Positions 54,988 to 63,612 of a stretch of DNA of 64,000 bases are shown here, piece by piece (position 1 is the first letter of the stretch; every line of letters begins with the position of its first letter). Below the pieces are notes generated by a model. The model searched no databases, was not told the DNA's origin, and saw only the letters and a list, made by a program, of their open reading frames with translations. The position numbers and the translations under genes are program-made. This stretch comes from Cochleicola gelatinilyticus (GTDB lineage Bacteria; Bacteroidota; Bacteroidia; Flavobacteriales; Flavobacteriaceae), in NCBI RefSeq assembly GCF_001637325.1, contig NZ_LRXL01000026.1, positions 372,001-436,000 on the forward strand, in the 5' to 3' direction.

Positions 54988-56262
54988 ATGTTGCAAACCC
55001 TAGAAAATAACTCTAAATATCGATTCGCTAAAGAGGATGATTTTAGAAATATAGAAACGACATTAAAAGATCGTATTCAGTCACATATTTTAGAAATGTT
55101 TAGAGACTGGGATACAAATGATGAGGAAAAAAAGAAAAACATGGGGCTTATTTCCGGAACCTCCGGCAAAATTCTATGTGGTTTTTACGTAGGTCGTTTT
55201 ACAGCATCTAATGAAATTACCAAAAAAGCCGAGTCACTCTTAGACTTTTGTATTGAGAACCTAAACAATCAAACCTTTCAACTATCTAATATGTTTTCAT
55301 TTTGCAATGGACTTGCAGGAGTATGTTATTTATTAGAACATTTAGTCGATCAAGGGTTTGTGGAAAAAGAATATGCAGAAGGCCTTGAAGAGATCGAAAC
55401 CTTTCTTTATGAAATGGGACTTAAATCATTACGTGTTGAAAAAAGTGATTTTTTACATGGGGGCATGGGAGTTCTTTATTATTTCTTGAAAAGAATTCGT
55501 TTCCCTCATAACCGTGAACGTGTTTCTAAAATGATCACTGTTTATTTAGAAAACGCAAAGATAGATGACAAAGGGTTGCGCATGCGAAATACAGTCTTAT
55601 TAGAGCGCAAACCCGAAGAATATGACCTAGGTCTAGCTCATGGTCTTGCAGGTCATTTAATCATTATTGCAGAAGCATATCAAAAAGGAATTGAAAAAGA
55701 AACGTGTAAGCATATCATTGAGCAAGGACTTCGCTATTTCGAGCAATCTTTTAAAGATTCCAAAACTACAGGATATAGAGGCATGTACCCGGTTAGTATT
55801 ATCGAAGACATTCCGGCAGATGATCCAGAGAATTTAGCATTTTATGACTCTCGCCTTGCTTGGTGTTATGGGGACCTCAACTACGCCATTATGTTCTTAA
55901 AATTATATGAGGTTTTTGGCAAAAAAGAACTGTTAGAAAAAGCAAATTATATTGGTCTTGAAGCAGCAAAGCGAATCACTCCTGAAAAATCTAAAATTAA
56001 AAATGCTTTTTTCTGTCACGGCTCTGCAGGAGTATCAAACATGTTTTTTCAACTCTACAAAAAAACAGGCGATGTAAGATATAAAGAGGCTAGTAACACA
56101 CTTCTTATAGACACGCTTTCAGTACTCGACGAACAACTGGAGGTGATTCTAAACACCTCGAAAAACTGCCTTCTTAATGGTAGAGCGGGAGTTATTTTAA
56201 CGCTACTATCGCGTCACGATCAAAAGGCAAGCGCCTGGAACGATTTATTTCTACTTCACTAA
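54988..56262 (+). CDS. lanC: Lanthionine cyclase LanC
   Basis: The protein is 424 residues from the ATG at 54988 (starting MLQTLENNSKYRFAKED). An upstream GTG at 54799 would run antisense through the divergent gene and the dyads, so I reject it. Zinc and catalytic residues of LanC are complete: LAHGLAGH (His218), AWCYGDLN (Cys293) and FCHGSAGV (Cys343-His344). The alpha/alpha toroid motif NGRAGV is near the end. It joins Cys thiols to dehydro residues to make (methyl)lanthionine rings. First gene of the biosynthetic operon, 13 bp before the LLM gene. Confidence 0.92.
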   Translation: MLQTLENNSKYRFAKEDDFRNIETTLKDRIQSHILEMFRDWDTNDEEKKKNMGLISGTSGKILCGFYVGRFTASNEITKKAESLLDFCIENLNNQTFQLSNMFSFCNGLAGVCYLLEHLVDQGFVEKEYAEGLEEIETFLYEMGLKSLRVEKSDFLHGGMGVLYYFLKRIRFPHNRERVSKMITVYLENAKIDDKGLRMRNTVLLERKPEEYDLGLAHGLAGHLIIIAEAYQKGIEKETCKHIIEQGLRYFEQSFKDSKTTGYRGMYPVSIIEDIPADDPENLAFYDSRLAWCYGDLNYAIMFLKLYEVFGKKELLEKANYIGLEAAKRITPEKSKIKNAFFCHGSAGVSNMFFQLYKKTGDVRYKEASNTLLIDTLSVLDEQLEVILNTSKNCLLNGRAGVILTLLSRHDQKASAWNDLFLLH

Positions 56263-56275
56263 AAATTTAAAAATT

Positions 56276-57220
56276 ATGAACAACAAAATATCACTCGGCT
56301 TACTCGACTTTGGTAAACGTAATACAGAATACAGCAGTATGGGAAAAGTATTGGATGTTATCGATTATGCTATTGCAGCAGACAAGCTTGGATTTTCAAG
56401 GTTTTGGCTTGCAGAACATCATAATTTCTCTTCTTCTGAAGCGTGGTCAAGTCCGCAAATGCTACTACCAATGCTTTTATGTGAAACTGAAAGAATTAAT
56501 ATTGGAATGGCAGGAGTCTTAATTAACTATTACTCATCTTATGAGATAGCCACCAACTTTAAAATGCTTGAAAATTTATTTCCATCCAGAGTAGATCTGG
56601 GATTTGCGGCTGGAACACCTCCCTTAAAAATTTCTCAATTATTAAGCCAACAAGATTTTGAAAAGAAACCTGATACTGTAGAACGAAAAATGAAAGAAAT
56701 TCACGATTTCTTTTATGCAGAAGATATGGTCGCTGAACGTGATAAAATAATTATTCCGCCGTATCGCGGTCGTGTTCCGGAAATGTTCTTATTGAGCAGT
56801 TCATTCAACAAGGTTGACAAGGCATTATCCTCAAAATTAAATATTTCAAAGTCGATTTTTCATAAAAAAGAAAGTATGAATTATCAAAAGGAAGAAGTAC
56901 TACGGTACAAAAGTGAATTCAGAAATCGATACGGATATACCCCTAAAGCATCGGTAGCGTTTACAGGAATCTGTGCTCCTTCTGAAAAAGAAGCGCAAAA
57001 ATTGGCTTCCATGTCAGGCTACAAAAATTTTCATAATGCCATACTAGGCCCTGCTAGTAAATTTCAAGATGTACTTCTGGAGCACCAAGAAAATTTCGGA
57101 GTCGATGAATTTATCTTTCACGATGCAAATCCATTGAATTCTGAACGCATCAACGGACTCGAGTCTTTGAGCGAAAAACTAATACTTTCTAACCATAAAA
57201 AAGTGAATCATGAAGTTTGA
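56276..57220 (+). CDS. LLM-class flavin-dependent oxidoreductase, candidate dehydroamino acid reductase
   Basis: This 314-residue protein has the luciferase-like fold and MsnO8-type start (SLGLLDFGKRNTEYSSMGKVLDVIDYAIAADKLGFSRFWLAEHHNF). GMAGVLINYYSSYEIATNFKMLENLFPSRVDLGFAAGTPP is near 80. LLM-family reductases (the LanJC type) reduce dehydroalanine to D-alanine in some lanthipeptides. Here it lies between lanC and lanB and overlaps lanB by 11 bp, so it is almost certainly a tailoring enzyme. F420 is not expected in Bacteroidota; FMN is the likely cofactor. Confidence 0.82.
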   Translation: MNNKISLGLLDFGKRNTEYSSMGKVLDVIDYAIAADKLGFSRFWLAEHHNFSSSEAWSSPQMLLPMLLCETERINIGMAGVLINYYSSYEIATNFKMLENLFPSRVDLGFAAGTPPLKISQLLSQQDFEKKPDTVERKMKEIHDFFYAEDMVAERDKIIIPPYRGRVPEMFLLSSSFNKVDKALSSKLNISKSIFHKKESMNYQKEEVLRYKSEFRNRYGYTPKASVAFTGICAPSEKEAQKLASMSGYKNFHNAILGPASKFQDVLLEHQENFGVDEFIFHDANPLNSERINGLESLSEKLILSNHKKVNHEV

Positions 57221-60200
57221 TATTGAACCTTTACAAAAGTTTGTTTATAGAATTCCCAACCAACCCGTTGATCAATGGTTTGCTTCCGGAGCATATGAAG
57301 ATATAGACACCTATATAAAAGATTTTTTTAGTCAGAAAGAAATGCAAGAGGCTTTGTATGTAGCCTCTCCGGACTTCTTTAGAGAAATGAAACGTTTTCT
57401 GGAAGACACAGAGTACATCGCTAAGAATAAAAAACGGATGGATAGCTTTCGTTATTCTTCCATACGATACATCAATCGAATTTGTACAAGAGCGACTCCT
57501 TTCGGATTATTCGGAGCTTGTGGTGTTGGAACCATTAATCAAGAAAAAACACAAATAAATCCTCAAAAACAAAATACATTTCAAAGAAGTGCCCGTCTGG
57601 ATATAGCGTTTTTGGATCAAATTAAAGATCGCATTTTATCCAACAAGGAAGACCGCAAACTCTTCTTATACTTTACAAATAATTCCTTGTATGCTCAGGG
57701 AAAAGAATATCGATACGTTGAATTTCAGAAAACGGCGAAAGGACGAAAACACATTTTAACCAATATAAAGAGAAATGAATATTTAGATGCACTTATAGCT
57801 TTGGCGCGTGAAGGTGCTTCTTATAAAACCTTACTGAAATCCCTTACGGATGAAAATATAGATAGTGATAGTGCTTCAGAGTTTATCCACAATCTTATCG
57901 ATTCTAAAATATTACTTTCTGAACTCGAACCCTTAATTGTAAGTGACAATTCTTATGATACACATTTACTTGAAATTTTTTCAAAGCTTGACAAAATGCA
58001 ATGTAGCGCTTCATTGCAATCCATTATTTCTGAATTAACCACTACCCACCAAAAATTACAGAAAATTGGAGCAGATACAGTGAGTCCAAAACAGTATCGA
58101 AAAATTCGAAAGAACTTCAAAAAACATAACATAAAGAATACCAAGCATTTCATTCAAATAGATGCGGTTTCAAGACACACCAATGCAAACTTGGAAAAAA
58201 ATGATGTCTGGAATGTAAAAAAAGGAATGAAAGCATATTTTCAATTAGCTTCAGCTGTACAACAAAACGATAAAATTTCTGCTTTTAAGAAAAATTTCAT
58301 CGATCGGTATGGTACGCAATGTGTTCGGTTGGTCGATTTACTAGATCCGGAATCGGGGCTTAACTACGGAAAGTTTTCAGACAACCAGTTGTTTCATTCC
58401 CCGATTGTTGATGACATTCCGGTTGGTTCCCGACAAAAAGATTTTGACACTTTTAAATGGGATAACCGAATTCACTACTTTTTGTTTAAAAAGATGGTGA
58501 AAGCTATAGAGAATAAAACTTCAGTAGCGCTTACCAAAAATGAGATTAATACATTCTCATTCGATCAATCTAAAATTCCGGCTAGTCTAGTCGCTTTTGT
58601 ACAAATGATTCCGCAGCAAAAAAATGACCCATTAATCAACTTTAGAAGTTGGGGATCAGACTCTGCAGCCACCATCTTGGGGAGGTTTTCAAGTGTAAGT
58701 CCCGAAATAAATGAAATAGTGGAAGAAATTGCGCAACATGAGCAAGATTGCCTTCCCAACAACAAAGTTCTTGCAGAATTAAATCATCTCGCCAGTCCAC
58801 GTATTGGAAATATCACCGCCAGAAATAAGTTTCGTGATTTCGAAATTCCTTACATCACAAAATCAAATACTGAAAACAAAGAGCGGCTTATAAATGTACA
58901 CGATCTGCACATTCGTCTCCATAATGGTAAATTTCAAGTGCTCGATTCTACGAAAGATCTGCAAATTATACCAATGCTCTCCAATGCCCATAATTTTAAT
59001 AAAGATACACTGCCTGTATATCGATTTTTAAGCGACATACAAAATGAATCGGATCAAGAAACTTCGTATATGAGTTTGCATTTAGGGCCCATTACAAAGT
59101 TGTTAGATCATGTACCAAGAATTAGTTTTGAAAATTACATTTTTCGCTTGGCTACTTGGAAACTTTTAAAGAAAGACTACGACTGGCTATGGATGCAACC
59201 TACAGAAGAGCGTCTAGAAAAACTGAAGGCGTATCTCACAGAGAAAAAACTTCCGATGTCCTTTTCTATAAAATCTGGAGATAATAGATTGTTTCTTGAT
59301 TTCAATAAAACTCCTAAGGCTTCGTATATCTTATTTACAGAAGAAATTGAAAAAAAGGGTGTCATAATTATTGAAGAGAACCCATTTTCAGACACTGAAA
59401 AAGGGATCGTTAGTAATGAAGCTGGAACCTATTTTCACGAACTCATTATTCCATTTAAGAATATGTCTTTGCTGGAAAGTATTCCTTCAGAAGAAAAATT
59501 GAATTTTGAATTGGATGAAGGCAAACGTACCTTTTTACCTGGCTCAGAATGGATTTATTTTAAAATTTACACCGGACTGCATAGCCGACAAAAAGTAAGA
59601 AATAAACTAGCCAGAATTGTGGAAATGGCTAAAGAAAATGAATGGATTGACCGTTGGTTCTATATAAATTATTCCGATCCGGACACTCACATTCGGGTGC
59701 GTTTTAGAGTGACAAACCTATCATTTATAGGTACAATTATAAATCACTTTTACGAATCTTTGGAGGATCTCGTAGAATCTAAAATTATCAGGAAAATTCA
59801 GATCGACACCTACGAGCGCGAATTAGAGCGGTATGGCGGAAGTGAGCTTATTGAGGCTGCAGAGCAAGTTTTTGACTTAGACAGTACTTGGTCGCTGCGA
59901 TTTTCACAGATAGTGGAAACTTCAAAAAACAAAGACTTTTATTGGCTTTTAGCGCTTAAAGTCTGCCAAAGCTACATGAATGCATTTTCACTAAATCTAG
60001 ACGGTAAAAAGTGGTTTTCAGAATTAAACAGAGAACATTTTGCTACAGAATTTAGTGCTAACAAAACCCAAAGAAGAAAGCTTTTAAACAAATACAAACA
60101 CTATCAATCTACTATAGAAGAAGCTTTAGAAGAAACTAATAACACTTTTTGGTCTAAAGAAATTAACCAGTTATTCTCTGCTTTTGAGAATGAGATGAAT

Positions 60201-60416
60201 GAATTAGTTGATACAGTGTATGAAACAATTTCAAAAGAAAAGAAATACCGCCTACTCATAAGCTTTATTCATATGTTTTTACTGCGGTATTTACCTGCTA
60301 AAAATCGCAAACATGAGTATTTTATTTATTCTGTTCTTGAAAATTATTACAGAATGAAGGTGGGGAAAAGAAATGCACTTGCCAAGAAAAAAGAAAAGCT
60401 AGAAAGCCATGTTTAA
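57210..60416 (+). CDS. lanB: Full-length class I lanthipeptide dehydratase LanB
   Basis: This 1068-residue protein combines the N-terminal glutamylation domain of LanB (about 1-720, with FRYSSIRYINRICTRATPFGLFGACG near 82-107 that includes the TPFGLF family motif) and the C-terminal elimination (SpaB-C) domain (about 770-1050). The latter shows WIDRWFYINYSDPDTHIRVRFR, TYERELERYGG and EAAEQVFDLDSTWSL. It uses glutamyl-tRNA to dehydrate core Ser and Thr. Unlike the split LanB proteins reported for some Bacteroidota, both parts are in one chain. It overlaps the ABC exporter gene by 8 bp. Confidence 0.92.
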   Translation: MKFDIEPLQKFVYRIPNQPVDQWFASGAYEDIDTYIKDFFSQKEMQEALYVASPDFFREMKRFLEDTEYIAKNKKRMDSFRYSSIRYINRICTRATPFGLFGACGVGTINQEKTQINPQKQNTFQRSARLDIAFLDQIKDRILSNKEDRKLFLYFTNNSLYAQGKEYRYVEFQKTAKGRKHILTNIKRNEYLDALIALAREGASYKTLLKSLTDENIDSDSASEFIHNLIDSKILLSELEPLIVSDNSYDTHLLEIFSKLDKMQCSASLQSIISELTTTHQKLQKIGADTVSPKQYRKIRKNFKKHNIKNTKHFIQIDAVSRHTNANLEKNDVWNVKKGMKAYFQLASAVQQNDKISAFKKNFIDRYGTQCVRLVDLLDPESGLNYGKFSDNQLFHSPIVDDIPVGSRQKDFDTFKWDNRIHYFLFKKMVKAIENKTSVALTKNEINTFSFDQSKIPASLVAFVQMIPQQKNDPLINFRSWGSDSAATILGRFSSVSPEINEIVEEIAQHEQDCLPNNKVLAELNHLASPRIGNITARNKFRDFEIPYITKSNTENKERLINVHDLHIRLHNGKFQVLDSTKDLQIIPMLSNAHNFNKDTLPVYRFLSDIQNESDQETSYMSLHLGPITKLLDHVPRISFENYIFRLATWKLLKKDYDWLWMQPTEERLEKLKAYLTEKKLPMSFSIKSGDNRLFLDFNKTPKASYILFTEEIEKKGVIIIEENPFSDTEKGIVSNEAGTYFHELIIPFKNMSLLESIPSEEKLNFELDEGKRTFLPGSEWIYFKIYTGLHSRQKVRNKLARIVEMAKENEWIDRWFYINYSDPDTHIRVRFRVTNLSFIGTIINHFYESLEDLVESKIIRKIQIDTYERELERYGGSELIEAAEQVFDLDSTWSLRFSQIVETSKNKDFYWLLALKVCQSYMNAFSLNLDGKKWFSELNREHFATEFSANKTQRRKLLNKYKHYQSTIEEALEETNNTFWSKEINQLFSAFENEMNELVDTVYETISKEKKYRLLISFIHMFLLRYLPAKNRKHEYFIYSVLENYYRMKVGKRNALAKKKEKLESHV

Positions 60417-62610
60417 AAGATGGCCCCTTTATCGGCAAAAAAGTGCTATAGATTGTGGTATTACGTGCTTGCGAATGGTTTGTAAATACTACGGCAAACG
60501 TATTTCCACCAAGCGATTACGTTCTCTAACAGAGATAGAATCGGTCGGGGTATCGTTAGCTGCTATAAAACAAACAGCCGAAAAATTAAAGCTGAAAGCT
60601 AGTGGTAAGCGACTTCAAAACGTTGGGCAACTCCGACTTCTGACTTCCAAACTTCCTGTAATTGTTCATTGGAATTCTAATCATTTTGTAGTGGTGTATG
60701 CCATTGGGAAAAACAAGGTAACGATTGCCGACCCATCTAGAGGAATGGTAAAAGTTGATTACGATGAATTTTACAGACGTGCTTTCAGAAAAAGTATTCT
60801 CAATGAAGAAGATAAAGAATGTTATGTACTGATTTTAAAAATTACAGAAGAATTTAAATCTTTAGAGGAAGATAGCTCCTCTAAAATCCCCAAACTCCAA
60901 TTTATATATTCACATTTACGTGAAAAGAAACGGTATTTCTTAGTGATCCTTTTCGGATTACTGGCGTTAATGTCGATTCAATTTGTCACTCCATTTATTA
61001 CTAAGAATGTCGTAGATATTGGGATTAAAAGTGGCGACTTGCAGATGATCCAATATTTATTATTGGGGCAAGCCGTATTAATGGCTAGTAAAGCGGGATT
61101 TGAAATAATTAGAAATTATGTAGTACAACATTTAAGTGTTCGAATAAATTATTCGCTACTTTCTAATTTTCTAAGGAAACTTTTTCGTTTAACCATTCCT
61201 TTTTTTGAAAACAGAAAAATTGGAGATTTATTACAACGAATTAGAGATCATCAACGGTTAGAACTTTTTATTACAAAGTCTGTTTTAAACGTGATAATAT
61301 CTACACTAACAATAATTGTTTTCTCGTGTGTGCTCTTAATCTTCAATAAAATATTCTTTTTCTTATTTCTGGGAGCTACCGTACTTTATGTAAGCTGGAT
61401 TCTTATTTTTCTGAATGCAAGAAAAAAAATAGATTGGGAACGATTTGAAGTAAATTCTCAAAACCAGACGATATTAATACAGGTGATAAACGGAATCCAG
61501 GACCTTAAAATTTATGGGGCTCATCGTTTTCTGTTTAATAAATGGGATGCAAATCAACGTGATTATATCAATACTTCTTTTAAGTCATTGCGAATTAATC
61601 AAATTCAAGAAACAGGAGCAGCCTTTTTGTATCAAGCGGCTCAAATCGTTATACTATATTATTCTGCAAGGCTCATCCTCAACAATCAATTAACGTTGGG
61701 AGCCATGCTATCTATTGAATTTATTATTGGTCAACTGGTAAGTCCGGTACAACAAATTTTAATGTCTGTAATAAAAGGAGTTGAAGCCAAATTAAGTATG
61801 GATCGAATTTATGAGTTATGGGATAGCGAAGAAGAAACAAACGACGAACAGCTTATCCCGAAAGGGTTTACCAATAACATTACGTTTAAAGATCTCAATT
61901 TTCACCACCGAGGACAAGGTTCCAACTTTACCTTAAAAGATATCAATATGACAATTAAAAAAGGTGAAACTATTGCTTTAGTAGGAACAAGCGGAAGCGG
62001 AAAGACCACCATTTTAAAATTATTGTTAGGGTATTATTCAGACTATAAAGGGTCTATACATGCCGATGGTCTTGAGTTGAGAGATCTCGATATAGATATT
62101 TGGCGAAGGTATTGTGGCGTTGTCTTGCAGGACAATTTTATATTCTCAGACACTATAACACATAACATTACCATGGGAGCCCCCTATAAAAAAGAAAAAC
62201 TTATAAGAGCGCTTCAAATAGCAGAAATGGATTCTTACGTAGATGGACTTCCATTAAAACATAATACCGTAATAGGAAACGATGGAAAAGGATTAAGTCA
62301 AGGACAAAAACAGCGCATTCTAATTGCGAGGTCTGTTTATAGAGATCCTGAAATCCTTATGTTCGATGAGGCTACAAATGCTCTCGATTCTGAAACAGAA
62401 ACTAACATCATGAATAATCTTAAAAAGCATACAAAGGAAAAAACAGTGATTTTGGTGGCTCACCGATTAAGCACCGTACGGCATGCAGATAAAATAATGG
62501 TATTTAATCATGGGCAAATTATTGAAACCGGAACGCATGAAGCTTTAATAGATAAAAAAGGCAGGTATTATCATTTAGTTCAACAACAATTAAGTCCTGT
62601 TAGCTTATGA
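60409..62610 (+). CDS. Peptidase-containing ABC exporter (C39 PCAT)
   Basis: This 733-residue protein has an N-terminal C39 peptidase domain (about 1-150: catalytic Cys16 in DCGITCL, His92 in NHFVVVY, Asp108 in ADPSRG) that should cut after the Gly-Ala of the precursors. Six membrane helices follow (about 175-440), then an ATPase domain: Walker A GTSGSGKTT, signature LSQGQKQR, Walker B LMFDEATNALD and His in VAHRLSTV. It removes the leader and exports the peptide over the inner membrane. Stop and next start overlap by 4 bp. Confidence 0.93.
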   Translation: MFKRWPLYRQKSAIDCGITCLRMVCKYYGKRISTKRLRSLTEIESVGVSLAAIKQTAEKLKLKASGKRLQNVGQLRLLTSKLPVIVHWNSNHFVVVYAIGKNKVTIADPSRGMVKVDYDEFYRRAFRKSILNEEDKECYVLILKITEEFKSLEEDSSSKIPKLQFIYSHLREKKRYFLVILFGLLALMSIQFVTPFITKNVVDIGIKSGDLQMIQYLLLGQAVLMASKAGFEIIRNYVVQHLSVRINYSLLSNFLRKLFRLTIPFFENRKIGDLLQRIRDHQRLELFITKSVLNVIISTLTIIVFSCVLLIFNKIFFFLFLGATVLYVSWILIFLNARKKIDWERFEVNSQNQTILIQVINGIQDLKIYGAHRFLFNKWDANQRDYINTSFKSLRINQIQETGAAFLYQAAQIVILYYSARLILNNQLTLGAMLSIEFIIGQLVSPVQQILMSVIKGVEAKLSMDRIYELWDSEEETNDEQLIPKGFTNNITFKDLNFHHRGQGSNFTLKDINMTIKKGETIALVGTSGSGKTTILKLLLGYYSDYKGSIHADGLELRDLDIDIWRRYCGVVLQDNFIFSDTITHNITMGAPYKKEKLIRALQIAEMDSYVDGLPLKHNTVIGNDGKGLSQGQKQRILIARSVYRDPEILMFDEATNALDSETETNIMNNLKKHTKEKTVILVAHRLSTVRHADKIMVFNHGQIIETGTHEALIDKKGRYYHLVQQQLSPVSL

Positions 62611-63032
62611 GAGATATAGAAAATAAACCCACCCGATTATTAGTAACTGCTATTCTCCTGTATGCGGGTTTTATAGTATTTCTATTACTTTTTATTCTGA
62701 ATACAAATGGAGTAAAACACTCCGTGAATTTTGTTCAGGTTTCAGAAATGGAAGAACTACAAGAAGGAATGTGGCGTGTTAGATTAGATACTGTTATCTC
62801 TGTCATCGAAAAAGATGCATCGGCAAGTGTAAAGCTCATTGTTGAAGACGAAAATTACTTCGCAGAATTTAAATCAATAAAAGTTGAAAATCAGAATACC
62901 TGGATTCAAATGAGTGTTCCCAGTCTTTCAGCAGAAAACATACACCGTAAAAAAGTGTTTGCAAAACTTTTTTATCAAGAAAAATCACATGAAAAATTAT
63001 ACGAAAATCTGTTTACACTTTCAAAAAAATAA
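62607..63032 (+). CDS. Small single-pass membrane protein of the lanthipeptide operon
   Basis: This 141-residue protein has one N-terminal membrane helix (about 11-31, LLVTAILLYAGFIVFLLLFIL). A beta-rich periplasmic part follows (WRVRLDTVISVIEKDASASVKLIVEDENY, FLSKK-end). It overlaps the exporter by 4 bp (ATGA), so it may be a short adaptor that bridges the ABC exporter towards the envelope, in the manner of a reduced HlyD. It does not show the coiled-coil hairpin or lipoyl pair of a true HlyD, so this is a guess. Confidence 0.65.
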   Translation: MRDIENKPTRLLVTAILLYAGFIVFLLLFILNTNGVKHSVNFVQVSEMEELQEGMWRVRLDTVISVIEKDASASVKLIVEDENYFAEFKSIKVENQNTWIQMSVPSLSAENIHRKKVFAKLFYQEKSHEKLYENLFTLSKK

Positions 63033-63063
63033 AATCAATATAAATAATTTTAAATACTGAAAT

Positions 63064-63612
63064 ATGGAAATTCAAAACGAAGAATACCTGCACGTAACAC
63101 ATCCCTTATTAGAAGATTTTAAAAAAGAGTCGGAAAAATTTAAAGAAGAAGCAGAGAAAATTTATAAAAATAACATGTTGTTAGAATGGTTAAGCAAGCA
63201 GATTTACAATGAAGGATGGAAAGTACTTGGAACCCGATATGAAGGCAAAACGTTATTGAATGAATCTATTTTGGAACACTGTCCGGTATTAACTTCATTT
63301 TTCAAGAAATATGAGCCTTATATTTATAGTCTTGCCTACTCTAGCTTAAATCCGGGAACAGAAATATTTCCTCATTTTGATCGTAAAAGCCCGCATGACG
63401 TTTTAAGATGCCACCTTGGATTAATTATTCCACAGGGAGACTGTAAATTAAAAGTGAATGGAAAAGAAAAAAAATGGAATGAAGGGGAGTTTTTAATTTT
63501 CGATGACAGCTTTATTCATGAAGCTTGGAACCATACTAACGAAAAACGAATTGTCCTATTAATAGACCTTCACAGAAGTAAAATATTTAATGATCTAGAT
63601 AAAACAGCTTAG
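63064..63612 (+). CDS. Aspartyl/asparaginyl beta-hydroxylase
   Basis: This 182-residue Fe(II)/2-oxoglutarate enzyme has its iron triad in PHFDRKS (His104, Asp106) and FIHEAWN (His152), with the 2-oxoglutarate Arg162 in EKRIVLLIDLHR. HVLRCHLGLIIPQGDCKLKVNG-type strands complete the cupin fold. In the RiPP field CinX does this to an Asp of cinnamycin. The invariant core residues Asp1 and Asp6 of the three precursors are the obvious targets here. It is 31 bp after the small membrane protein gene and overlaps the end of the convergent LanC-like gene by 26 bp. Confidence 0.85.
   Translation: MEIQNEEYLHVTHPLLEDFKKESEKFKEEAEKIYKNNMLLEWLSKQIYNEGWKVLGTRYEGKTLLNESILEHCPVLTSFFKKYEPYIYSLAYSSLNPGTEIFPHFDRKSPHDVLRCHLGLIIPQGDCKLKVNGKEKKWNEGEFLIFDDSFIHEAWNHTNEKRIVLLIDLHRSKIFNDLDKTA

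Noticed and set aside
62607-63032. HlyD-family membrane fusion protein
   Set aside because: There is one membrane helix and a short beta domain but no coiled-coil hairpin or lipoyl halves, so only a vague adaptor role is kept.
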